DNA of 64,000 bases from Caulobacter sp. SLTY (GTDB taxonomy: Bacteria > Pseudomonadota > Alphaproteobacteria > Caulobacterales > Caulobacteraceae), in contig NZ_JAAALA010000001.1 in NCBI RefSeq assembly GCF_009905535.1, positions 186,001-250,000 of the forward strand. Direction: 5' to 3'. Below the pieces are notes generated by a model. That model was given only the letters and a program-made list of their open reading frames with translations, was not told where the DNA came from and made no database searches. Both the position numbers and the translations under genes were made by a program. Within the stretch, counting starts at the first letter, position 1, and the number at the start of each line of letters is the position of its first letter. This document shows positions 55,494 through 62,782 of the stretch, piece by piece.

Positions 55494-56978
55494 TTAGGCG
55501 TTCGCGCGCAACATCCGCCGCCGTTCGACGGAGGACGGAATCCGCATCGCTTCCCGATACTTGGCGACGGTGCGGCGGGCGATATCGACGCCGGCTTCCT
55601 TCAGGATCTCGACGATCGTGTCGTCGGAGTGGACCTCGGCCTCGTTCTTCTCGGCGTCGATCAGCTGGCGGATGCGGTGACGGACGCTCTCGGCCGAATG
55701 GGCCTCGCCGCCGTCGGCCGAGGCGATCGCGCTGGTGAAGAAGAACTTCAGCTCGAACAGGCCGCGCGGGGTGGCGATGTACTTGTTCGAGGTCACCCGG
55801 CTGACGGTGCTCTCGTGCATGCCGATGGCGTCGGCCACGGTCTTCAGGTTCAGCGGCCGCAGGTGCTGCACCCCGAAGGCCAGGAAGCCGTCCTGCTGGC
55901 GGACGATCTCGGACGCCACCTTGAGAATGGTGCGGGCCCGCTGGTCCAGGCTGCGGACCAGCCAGCTGGCGTTGGCCAGGCAGTCGCTGAGGAAGGCCTT
56001 GTCGGCGTCGGTGCGGGCGCCGCCGGAGACGCGGGCGTGATAGCGCTGGTCGACGAGCACCCGGGGCAGGGTATCGGTGTTGAGTTCCACGTGCCACAGC
56101 CCGCCCGGCCCCTCGCGCACGAACACGTCCGGGGAAACGGGATGCGCCGGCTCGCCGCCAAACGCCGCGCCCGGCCGGGGCGTCAGGGCCTTCAGCTCGG
56201 CGATCATGTCGCGCAGGTCTTCATCGTCGACTCCGCAGGCCTTCTTCAGCGCGCTCATGTCGCGCCGGGCCAGCAGATCGAGGTTTTCCAGCAGGCAGGC
56301 CATAGCCGGGTCCAACCGGTCGCGTTCCTTGAGCTGCAGCGACAGGCACTCGCGCACGTCGCGGGCCATGACTCCGGTCGGCTCGAACCCGTGCAGGACC
56401 GTCAGCACGCTCTCGACGAAGGCCTGGCCGCAGCCCAGCCGCTCGCCGATCTCCGACAGGTCGGCGCGCAGATAGCCGCCGTCATCGACCGCATCGATCA
56501 GCACAGTCGCCACGCCGCGCTCGGCCTCGGTCAGGCCGGCGACGTTCAGCTGGTCGTGCAGGTGCTCGGCCAGGGTCTTTTCGCGGGACAGCCGACCCTC
56601 GAAATCGTCCTCGCTCTCGAAACTGCCGCCCTTGCCGGCGCGGGACCAGTCGACCTGGCCGCCGGCGTCGCCGACCGCTTCGCCGCCGTCGCGCTCGCCA
56701 GGGCTGGAATCATCCTGGCCGCCGTCCATGTCGGCGGTGGCCACGGCGTCGGGCATCTCGTCGGCGGCCGCTTCGCTGCGGTCGACCTTGGGTCCGTCTT
56801 CCTCGCGCTCAGGCTCGGCCTGATCGCGCTGGAGCAGCGGATTGCGCTCCAGCTCGGCCTCGACGAAGGCCTCGAGCTCGATGTTGGACAGCTGCAGCAG
56901 CTTGATCGCCTGCTGCAGCTGGGGCGTGATGACCAGCCCCTGTCCCTGACGAAGCTCCAGTCTCGGACCGAGCGACAA
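55494..56978 (-). CDS. rpoN: RNA polymerase sigma-54 factor RpoN
   Basis: A 494-residue sigma factor. The N-terminal activator-interacting part is LELRQGQGLVITPQLQQAIK; an acidic region follows (about 60-130); the core-binding domain and the HTH region (MHESTVSRVTSNKYIATPRG) lead to the RpoN box ARRTVAKYREAMRIPSS. It recognises -24/-12 promoters with enhancer-binding proteins such as TacA. The TTG at 56978 was chosen because GGGGAGGG lies 6 nt before it and the protein then begins like other RpoN; an upstream TTG nine codons earlier has no such site. Confidence 0.93.
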   Translation of the reverse strand: MSLGPRLELRQGQGLVITPQLQQAIKLLQLSNIELEAFVEAELERNPLLQRDQAEPEREEDGPKVDRSEAAADEMPDAVATADMDGGQDDSSPGERDGGEAVGDAGGQVDWSRAGKGGSFESEDDFEGRLSREKTLAEHLHDQLNVAGLTEAERGVATVLIDAVDDGGYLRADLSEIGERLGCGQAFVESVLTVLHGFEPTGVMARDVRECLSLQLKERDRLDPAMACLLENLDLLARRDMSALKKACGVDDEDLRDMIAELKALTPRPGAAFGGEPAHPVSPDVFVREGPGGLWHVELNTDTLPRVLVDQRYHARVSGGARTDADKAFLSDCLANASWLVRSLDQRARTILKVASEIVRQQDGFLAFGVQHLRPLNLKTVADAIGMHESTVSRVTSNKYIATPRGLFELKFFFTSAIASADGGEAHSAESVRHRIRQLIDAEKNEAEVHSDDTIVEILKEAGVDIARRTVAKYREAMRIPSSVERRRMLRANA

Positions 56979-57077
56979 AGTTCGACCCTCCCCGAGCCGC
57001 GCCAAATGAGACGCGCACCATCGGGCCGGGTTGGTTAACAGGGCGCTTAAGACGGCGCCCTTCTTGCAGCGATGTGG

Positions 57078-57728
57078 TCAGTCGCCTCGCTTGGCCGCCG
57101 TCACCTGGGTCACGATCTCGTCCGGCAGATTGTAGGGCAGAGGCCGCACGAACCGCCCGCGGGGGTCCATCAGATAGACCACGGTCGAATGGTCCATGGT
57201 GTAGTCGCGGCCCTCGCCGACCTTGTTGGCCACCGCGCGATAAGCCTTCACCGCCCGGTCGACCTCGGCCTGGGTCCCGGTCAGGCCCAGGGTGCCGGCC
57301 GGGGCGTCATTGGCTGCGAGCCAGTCCTTGATCGCCGCCGGCCGGTCGCGGTCCGGATCGACCGAGATGAAGACGATCCGCACATCTTCGCCCTTGGTCC
57401 CCAGCTGGTCCTTGGCGCGGATCAGGGCCTGGAGGGTGCCCGGGCAGATGTCGGGACAGAAGGTGAAGCCGAAGAAGACCATGCTCCATTGGCCGTTCAG
57501 CACGGTCTCGTCGACCGGCCGCCCGCTTTGATCGACCAGGTCGAAGGCGCCGCCGACCGCCGCCGGCTGGGGCTTGGCGCGGAACGCTCCGGTGTTCAAG
57601 GCCAGGGCCCCGACCACCAGCAGCCCGACCGCCACCAGAGCCCAGAGGATCAGCCGTGCACGGGCGATCTTCGAATCGCGGCCGCCCGGACTGGCGTTGC
57701 GGTCCTTTTGGGTGGATTGTGCCGCCAT
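57078..57728 (-). CDS. senC: SCO/SenC family copper chaperone
   Basis: A 216-residue membrane-anchored protein with a single N-terminal span (ARLILWALVAVGLLVVGALAL) and a periplasmic thioredoxin fold. The copper site is FCPDICPG (two Cys) and the His in DHSTVVYLMD. SCO proteins load copper into CuA of cytochrome oxidase. It lies next to regB, as in Rhodobacter (senC), but here it is divergent. Its ATG shares two bases with that of regB. Confidence 0.92.
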   Translation of the reverse strand: MAAQSTQKDRNASPGGRDSKIARARLILWALVAVGLLVVGALALNTGAFRAKPQPAAVGGAFDLVDQSGRPVDETVLNGQWSMVFFGFTFCPDICPGTLQALIRAKDQLGTKGEDVRIVFISVDPDRDRPAAIKDWLAANDAPAGTLGLTGTQAEVDRAVKAYRAVANKVGEGRDYTMDHSTVVYLMDPRGRFVRPLPYNLPDEIVTQVTAAKRGD

Positions 57729-59151
57729 GACGATGCTGTCGCCTCCATCTTCGGCGAACGGAGCCGCCCAGCGCGGTCTCGATAGGCCGGGCGAGGACGA
57801 GGCGCAACCGGGGGCCGGGCCGGCGCCGCCCTGGTGGGGCCTGCGCGACTCCCGACGGGCCCGCCTTCGCATCCGCACCCTGGTGTTCGTCCGCTGGCTG
57901 GCGGTGTTCGGTCAGCTGGCGACGGTGATCTTCGTGGCCGGGGTGCTGCGCTTTCCCCTGCCGCTGGCCGCCTGCCTGACCCTGATCGCCCTGGCGGCCT
58001 GGATGAACGTGCTGGTCTGGCTGGCCTCCTCGACCGGACAGCGCCAAGCGGCGGACTGGGAGGCCACGGCCCAACTGGCCTTCGACATTCTTCAGCTTTC
58101 CGGGATGCTCTATCTGACCGGCGGATCGATCAATCCCTTCTCCCTTCTGATCATCGCACCGGTGGTTCTAGCCGCCGCCACGCTGCCGCTGCGCCACGTG
58201 CTGGGCATCGCCATCCTGGCCATCGTCTGCATCGTGGGTCTGTCCATGACCTCCCTGCCCCTGCCTGGCCCATCGGCGGTCGCGCCCGACATTCCCCTGG
58301 TGAACCGGGTCGGCAATGTGATCAGCCGCATCCTCGGCATCGCCTTCTGCGCCGGCTATGCCTGGCAGGCGGCGAGCGAGGCGGCCAGGATGGAGTTGGC
58401 GCTGGACACCACCAACGCCGTGCTGGCCCGCGAACAACGCCTGAGCGCGCTGGGCGCCCTGGCGGCGGCGGCCGCCCATGAGCTGGGCACGCCGCTGGCC
58501 ACCATTTCCATCGTCGCCAAGGAGATGGCCCGCGGCGCCGGCGAGGGCACGACCCTCAAGGAAGACGCCGACCTGCTGGTCAGCCAGGCGGAGCGATGTC
58601 GCGACATCCTGCGTCGCCTGACCTCCGATCCCGACGCCACCGACGACGTCCACGGCCACATGAGCCTGGGCCAGCTGGTGGAGGAGGCCATCGCCCCCCA
58701 TACCAAGGATACCGAGGTGCGGGTCGAGGCGGTGATCAGCGGCCCGCGCGGCGAGGATCCGCCGGAGGTGCGCCGCCTGCCCGAGGTGCTGCATGCCCTG
58801 ACCAGCTATGTGGAGAACGCCGTCGATTTCGCCCGCTCGGAGGTGCTGATCACCGCCCGATTCGACGATCGCGCCATCACCCTGGAGGTCAAGGACGACG
58901 GCCCGGGGTTCTCCCCCGACATCTATGCCAAGCTGGGCGAGCCCTATGTGACCAGTCGTCCGGGTGCGGAGGGATCGCGCAGCGGCCACATCGGCATGGG
59001 GCTGGGCTTCTTTATTTCCAAGACGCTGATGGAGCGGACCGGCGGGGTCGTGACCTTCCGAAACGGCAAGGCCGGGGGGGCGGTCGTGACCGTCCGGTGG
59101 CCGCGCGAGGCGCTCGCGGCGGTCACCGACGGGAACGGAACGTTGAGTTGA
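57727..59151 (+). CDS. regB: Redox sensor histidine kinase RegB/PrrB
   Basis: A 474-residue kinase with six membrane segments at about 58-210. The quinone-binding loop is GGSINPFSLLI, the DHp has AAAAHELGTPLATISIVAKE with His, and the redox Cys is in ERCRDILRRLT. The ATPase part has ENAVDFARSEV, DDGPGF and GMGLGFFISKTL. RegB measures the quinone pool and phosphorylates RegA. The first ATG overlaps the divergent senC start codon; an N-terminal tail of about 40 polar residues follows, so a later start is possible. Confidence 0.93.
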   Translation: MTMLSPPSSANGAAQRGLDRPGEDEAQPGAGPAPPWWGLRDSRRARLRIRTLVFVRWLAVFGQLATVIFVAGVLRFPLPLAACLTLIALAAWMNVLVWLASSTGQRQAADWEATAQLAFDILQLSGMLYLTGGSINPFSLLIIAPVVLAAATLPLRHVLGIAILAIVCIVGLSMTSLPLPGPSAVAPDIPLVNRVGNVISRILGIAFCAGYAWQAASEAARMELALDTTNAVLAREQRLSALGALAAAAAHELGTPLATISIVAKEMARGAGEGTTLKEDADLLVSQAERCRDILRRLTSDPDATDDVHGHMSLGQLVEEAIAPHTKDTEVRVEAVISGPRGEDPPEVRRLPEVLHALTSYVENAVDFARSEVLITARFDDRAITLEVKDDGPGFSPDIYAKLGEPYVTSRPGAEGSRSGHIGMGLGFFISKTLMERTGGVVTFRNGKAGGAVVTVRWPREALAAVTDGNGTLS

Positions 59152-59224
59152 ACGCTGCTCGCCGAGGGCAGCCTGAATCGAGTATTACTGTACGAATCGT
59201 AGTGGTGGGAGAGGCTCTGCAACC

Positions 59225-59782
59225 ATGACGGACGTTTCCGAGACCATCGCCGCTCTGGAAGACCGCAGCCTGCTGGTTCTCGACGACGATGCGCCGTTGC
59301 GCACGCGGCTCGGCAGGGCGCTGGAGCAGCGGGGCTTTGACGTGACCCTGGCCGGCAGTGTCGCCGAGGGCATCGCGGCGGTCCGCGCCAATCCGCCCGC
59401 CTTCGCGGTGGTCGATCTGAAGCTGGACGACGGGTCCGGCCTGAAGGCGGTGGAGACCATTCGCGATGTGCGGCCGGAGGCCCGGGTCGTCATGCTGACC
59501 GGATACGGCAACATCGCCACGGCCGTGGCGGCGGTGAAGGCCGGCGCGATCGACTACCTGGCCAAGCCCGCCGACGCGGATGACGTCGTCCGCGCCCTGA
59601 TGGCCCAGAGCGGCGAGGCGCCCAGCCCGCCTGAAAAGCCGATGAGCGCCGACCGCGTACGCTGGGAACACATCCAGCGGGTCTACGAACTGTGCAACCA
59701 CAACGTCTCGGAAACCGCCCGGCGGCTGTCGATGCACCGGCGGACACTGCAGCGGATCCTGGCCAAGCGGGCGCCGAAGTAG
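59225..59782 (+). CDS. regA: Redox response regulator RegA/PrrA/ActR
   Basis: A 185-residue regulator. The receiver has acidic residues in LLVLDDDAPLRTRL, phospho-acceptor in FAVVDLKLDDGSGL, Thr in MLTGYGNIATAVAAVKAGA and Lys in YLAKPADADDV. The Fis-type HTH at the C-terminus, CNHNVSETARRLSMHRRTLQ, is almost the same in all RegA. It controls respiration and, in phototrophs, photosynthesis genes. It starts 73 nt after regB. Confidence 0.95.
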   Translation: MTDVSETIAALEDRSLLVLDDDAPLRTRLGRALEQRGFDVTLAGSVAEGIAAVRANPPAFAVVDLKLDDGSGLKAVETIRDVRPEARVVMLTGYGNIATAVAAVKAGAIDYLAKPADADDVVRALMAQSGEAPSPPEKPMSADRVRWEHIQRVYELCNHNVSETARRLSMHRRTLQRILAKRAPK

Positions 59783-59837
59783 CCTCGGCCCCCTGGCCGC
59801 GCTTGCCGCCATCCCCGGCGCCCGCTAGACGCCTTGC

Positions 59838-60560
59838 ATGGTCTCATTCCTGACCAATCCCAGGTCGTTCATGACCTTTTCGCGGATCGCCGCCCCAGTG
59901 CTGGGCGTGGCGACGGCCGTCGCCATGGCCGTGGGCCTGTGGCTGGGCTTCACCGCGCCCGAGGACGTGCTGCACGGAGACACCGTGCGGATCATGTTCA
60001 TCCATGTGCCGGCCGCCTGGACGGCGATGTTCGCCTACCTCTGCCTGGCGATCGCCAGCCTGCTGAACCTGGTCTTCCGCCAGGCCCTGGCCGACCTGGC
60101 CGCCCGCGCCCTGGCCCCCCTGGGCGCCGGCTTCACCGCCCTGGCCCTGATCACCGGCTCGCTCTGGGGCCGGCCCACCTGGGGGACCTGGTGGGAGTGG
60201 GATGGGCGGATGACCTCGGTGCTGGTGCTGCTCCTGCTCTATCTGGGCTACATCGCCCTGCGCGCCTCGATCGACGACGAGGCGCGGGCCGGGCGCGCGG
60301 GCGCGATCCTGGCGATGGTCGGGATCGTCAACCTGCCGATCATCCACTGGTCGGTCTATTGGTGGAACAGCCTGCACCAGGGCAGCTCGACCTTCGAGGC
60401 CGACAAGGGCGATGCCCTGCCGGCCGCCTATGGCATCCCACTGGCGCTGATGGGGCTGGCCTATCTGGGCCTGTTCGGCGCCCTTTGGCTGGTGAGGATC
60501 CGCACCGAGGTCAGGCGGCGGAGGCTGCGCGCGGCGGCCCTGCGGGCGGCGGAGGACTAG
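59838..60560 (+). CDS. ccmC: Heme exporter protein CcmC
   Basis: A 240-residue protein with six membrane segments. The tryptophan-rich motif is WGRPTWGTWWEWDGRM, flanked by conserved His (FIHVPAAWTAM and NLPIIHWSVYWW). CcmC passes heme to CcmE in cytochrome c maturation system I. No ccmA or ccmB precedes it; regA is its left neighbour. It has an ATG with a weak ribosome site, and ccmD follows directly. Confidence 0.95.
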   Translation: MVSFLTNPRSFMTFSRIAAPVLGVATAVAMAVGLWLGFTAPEDVLHGDTVRIMFIHVPAAWTAMFAYLCLAIASLLNLVFRQALADLAARALAPLGAGFTALALITGSLWGRPTWGTWWEWDGRMTSVLVLLLLYLGYIALRASIDDEARAGRAGAILAMVGIVNLPIIHWSVYWWNSLHQGSSTFEADKGDALPAAYGIPLALMGLAYLGLFGALWLVRIRTEVRRRRLRAAALRAAED

Positions 60561-60719
60561 ATGCTCGACCTCGATTTCGGCGCCTACGCCCCCTTCGTGA
60601 TCGGCGCCTATGCGGCGACGGCCGTGGTGCTGGGCTGGATGGTGGTCGATACCATCCTGGCCGCCCACCGCTGTCGACTGGAGGCCCGCGACAAGGGGCT
60701 GGAGGACGACTGGGCGTGA
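60561..60719 (+). CDS. ccmD: CcmD small heme export protein
   Basis: A 52-residue protein starting right after the ccmC stop. It has one hydrophobic segment (YAPFVIGAYAATAVVLGWMVV) and a charged C-terminus (AHRCRLEARDKGLEDDWA), as for CcmD, which helps release holo-CcmE from CcmC. The stop overlaps the ccmG start in GTGA. Confidence 0.85.
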   Translation: MLDLDFGAYAPFVIGAYAATAVVLGWMVVDTILAAHRCRLEARDKGLEDDWA

Positions 60720-61237
60720 AGCGCCCCTCGCTCATTCAGTTGGCGGCCCTGCTGCCGCTGATCGCCCTGCTGGTGCTGGGCGCGATGTTCGCCGGCCGCT
60801 CTTTGTGGCGCGACAGCCAGGTGCAGACCGACGCCATGGTCGGCAAGCCCGTGCCCGCCCTCAGCCTGCCGACCCTGGACGGCGGACCGCCGGCGTCCCT
60901 GCGGGGCGATGGCCCCTACCTGGTCAACTTCTTCGCCAGCTGGTGTCCGCCCTGTGTCGTCGAGCATCCGACCCTGATGGCGCTGGAGGCGGCCGGGGTG
61001 ACCATCGTCGGGGTGGCCTACAAGGACGATCCGGCCAAGTCCCGGGCCTTCCTCGACCAGCGGGGCGATCCGTTCGCCCGGGTGCTGGTCGATCGCGACG
61101 CCCGGGCCGGGATGGAGTTCGGAGTCACCGGACCGCCCGAGACCTACCTGGTCTCTTCCGACGGCGTCATCCTGGCCAAGCATGTCGGCGCCCTGGACGA
61201 AGCCAGCGCCCGGGCGATGCTGGCCAAGGCGCGTTAA
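60716..61237 (+). CDS. ccmG: Thiol:disulfide interchange protein CcmG/DsbE
   Basis: A 173-residue membrane-anchored thioredoxin. One N-terminal span (LIQLAALLPLIALLVLGAMF); the active site is FFASWCPPCVVEHPTL with Trp-Cys-Pro-Pro-Cys; GVAYKDDPAKSRAFL and GVTGPPETYLVSSDG follow, with cis-Pro in GPPET. It reduces apocytochrome c. GTG start overlaps ccmD. The stop codon lies in the CtrA-like site. Confidence 0.93.
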   Translation: MKRPSLIQLAALLPLIALLVLGAMFAGRSLWRDSQVQTDAMVGKPVPALSLPTLDGGPPASLRGDGPYLVNFFASWCPPCVVEHPTLMALEAAGVTIVGVAYKDDPAKSRAFLDQRGDPFARVLVDRDARAGMEFGVTGPPETYLVSSDGVILAKHVGALDEASARAMLAKAR

Positions 61238-61250
61238 GACCCGGTTAACC
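61234..61250 (+). promoter_or_regulatory. CtrA-type site TTAA-N7-TTAACC
   Basis: TTAA at 61234-61237 and TTAACC at 61245-61250 are 7 nt apart, the full CtrA consensus, followed by ATAACC. The site lies between ccmG and a small gene starting at 61273. The first TTAA includes the ccmG stop codon. A CtrA-activated promoter here would start transcription close to or after the proposed ATG, so the site may instead repress or act on a different start. Confidence 0.5.
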
Positions 61251-61272
61251 ATAACCGCCGAAGGCTGGCGGC

Positions 61273-61515
61273 ATGGCCGACATACGCCCGACCAGCTTTC
61301 CGCCGCCCACGGCCGCCCCCTCTTCGCCCGCCCGCACCGCGGCCCAGCGGGCCTTCTTCGATTCGGCGATGGGCCGGGCCGGCGCCGCGGCGCCGGCGGC
61401 GGAACCGGTAAAGGCAGCCGCGCCGGTTGCGCAGCGGGTGGTGCTGGAGAGCATCCCCGAGGAACCGCCGAAGAAGATCCTTCGGCCGGGGTCGCTGCTG
61501 GATATCCGGGTCTAG
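61273..61515 (+). CDS. Small proline/alanine-rich protein
   Basis: An 80-residue soluble protein. The N-terminal half is disordered (Pro, Ala, Ser), with FDSAMGRAGAAAPAAEPV in the middle, and the end ESIPEEPPKKILRPGSLLDI looks more conserved, as in a short binding motif. I do not recognise it as a known domain. It follows a CtrA-type site and ends at the second copy of the 59-bp repeat. Confidence 0.55.
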   Translation: MADIRPTSFPPPTAAPSSPARTAAQRAFFDSAMGRAGAAAPAAEPVKAAAPVAQRVVLESIPEEPPKKILRPGSLLDIRV

Positions 61516-61517
61516 GT

Positions 61518-61576
61518 TTTTGCTGGTCGCGCGTTTGATCCGATTACCGGGTCCCACTAATCGGAACGCGCTCTAG
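61518..61576. repeat. 59-bp dispersed repeat, copy 2
   Basis: The same element as at 30191-30249, with three differences. It fills the space between a small rightward gene and ptsH on the minus strand, and its terminal CTAG supplies the ptsH stop codon (TAG). Read on the minus strand it is entered directly from ptsH. Confidence 0.8.
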
Positions 61577-61845
61577 CGTTCTTCGTCGAACTTGCGGGCG
61601 ATCAGCTCGCACAGGGCGGCCAGGGCTTCGTCCGCCTCCGCCCCTTCGGCGGTGATCTCCACCCGCGAGCCGATGCCGGCGGCCAGCATCATCAGGCCCA
61701 TGATGGAGCGGGCGTCGACCTCCTGGCCGTCGCGAGCGACCTTGATCTCCGCATCGAAGCTGGCGGCCAGCTTGACGAACTTGGCCGAGGCGCGGGCGTG
61801 CAGGCCGCGCTCATTGACGATTTCGACGGTGCGCCTGGAGCTCAC
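61573..61845 (-). CDS. ptsH: HPr family phosphocarrier protein
   Basis: A 90-residue HPr. The active-site His is in NERGLHARASAKFV and the Ser region around ARSIMGLMMLAAGIGS is the regulatory site for HprK, with Ser-Ile-Met-Gly as the phosphorylation spot. It starts at GTG, overlapping the EIIA stop in GTGA. It belongs to the phosphotransferase set that regulates rather than transports sugar in many Alphaproteobacteria. Confidence 0.93.
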   Translation of the reverse strand: MSSRRTVEIVNERGLHARASAKFVKLAASFDAEIKVARDGQEVDARSIMGLMMLAAGIGSRVEITAEGAEADEALAALCELIARKFDEER

Positions 61846-62246
61846 TTATCCGCCGCGAGCATGTAGGAGGCGACCGCGATGTATTTCCGCCCGGCGTCCT
61901 GGGCGTGATGCACGCAGGCCTCCAGGGTTTCGCGGGTGCGCAGGGAGGCCAGCTTGATCAGCATCGGCAGGTTGAGGCCGGCGATCACCTCGGCGCGGGT
62001 CTGTTCCATCACGCTGATGGCCAGGTTGGAAGGCGTGCCGCCAAACATGTCGGTCAGCAGGATCACGCCCTGGCCGGTATCGACATCGCGACAGGCGGCC
62101 AGGATGTCCTTGCGGCGCTTTTCCATATCGTCATCGGGGCCGATGCAGATGGGCGCAACCCGCTCCTGCGGGCCGACCACATGCTCCATGGCGAGGATGA
62201 ACTCCGCCGCCAGTCGCCCGTGGGTGACGATCACCAGACCGATCAT
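61842..62246 (-). CDS. PTS EIIA (mannose/fructose type)
   Basis: A 134-residue EIIA of the mannose family. The phospho-acceptor His is in LVIVTHGRLAAEFILAMEHV; LLTDMFGGTPSNLAISVM and GLNLPMLIKLAS are the other conserved parts. Without IIB and IIC partners here it is likely a regulatory subunit. The ATG at 62246 was chosen over a GTG 12 codons upstream, as the family begins MIGLVIVTHG. Confidence 0.9.
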   Translation of the reverse strand: MIGLVIVTHGRLAAEFILAMEHVVGPQERVAPICIGPDDDMEKRRKDILAACRDVDTGQGVILLTDMFGGTPSNLAISVMEQTRAEVIAGLNLPMLIKLASLRTRETLEACVHHAQDAGRKYIAVASYMLAADK

Positions 62247-62332
62247 GCCCGCTTTCTCACCGACATCCCCATCCCGCCCCAAACCCTCTGGTCGTACCCT
62301 CAGGTCGTGTGCGGGAGGCCTTGATAGCCCTC

Positions 62333-62782
62333 TCAGCCCCGGTGTCCAACCCTATCGAGAAGGCTGAGCAGTTTCGTCGCGGCGGCGGGTTCGAATGGCC
62401 ACAGGGGACGGACCGGCAGGCGGACCCCCAGCCGCTCGGCGAAGGCCTCGCGCGGCATCCGCTCGACCGCGGCGGCGCGGGGCTGGCAGTCGATGATCAG
62501 GGCGATGGGGCAAGAGGCCAGGGCGGGGCGGCGGACGATGCCGACGCCCCGCACCTCCATCAGGCCGGCGAGCGGATCGGGCGCCCGGCCCCAGAGCCGG
62601 CCCTGGTCGGTCCAGGCCAGGACCCGGTCGTCGGCGACAAGGGTGGCCCCGGCCTCCAGGCAGCGCAGGGCCAGGTCGCTCTTGCCGATACCGGAAGGGC
62701 CCTCGATCAGGGCGCCCAGCCACCGGCCCTTCACCCGTCTGGCGACGAGGCCGGCGTGGAGGATCAGGCCTTCATGGCTCAC
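62333..62782 (-). CDS. hprK: HPr kinase/phosphorylase, short alphaproteobacterial form
   Basis: A 149-residue protein with only the C-terminal kinase domain. Walker A is EGPSGIGKSDLALRC; LVADDRVLAW and the MEVRGVGIVRRP segment follow. The N-terminal domain of Gram-positive HprK is missing, as usual in Alphaproteobacteria. It phosphorylates HPr on Ser. GTG start at 62782 overlaps the chvG stop in GTGA. It follows chvG in the order chvG-hprK-EIIA-ptsH. Confidence 0.9.
   Translation of the reverse strand: MSHEGLILHAGLVARRVKGRWLGALIEGPSGIGKSDLALRCLEAGATLVADDRVLAWTDQGRLWGRAPDPLAGLMEVRGVGIVRRPALASCPIALIIDCQPRAAAVERMPREAFAERLGVRLPVRPLWPFEPAAATKLLSLLDRVGHRG

Noticed and set aside
57035..57050. A pair of TTAA boxes before rpoN
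   Set aside because: The spacing is 8 nt, not the 7 nt of the CtrA consensus, so I did not list it as a site.
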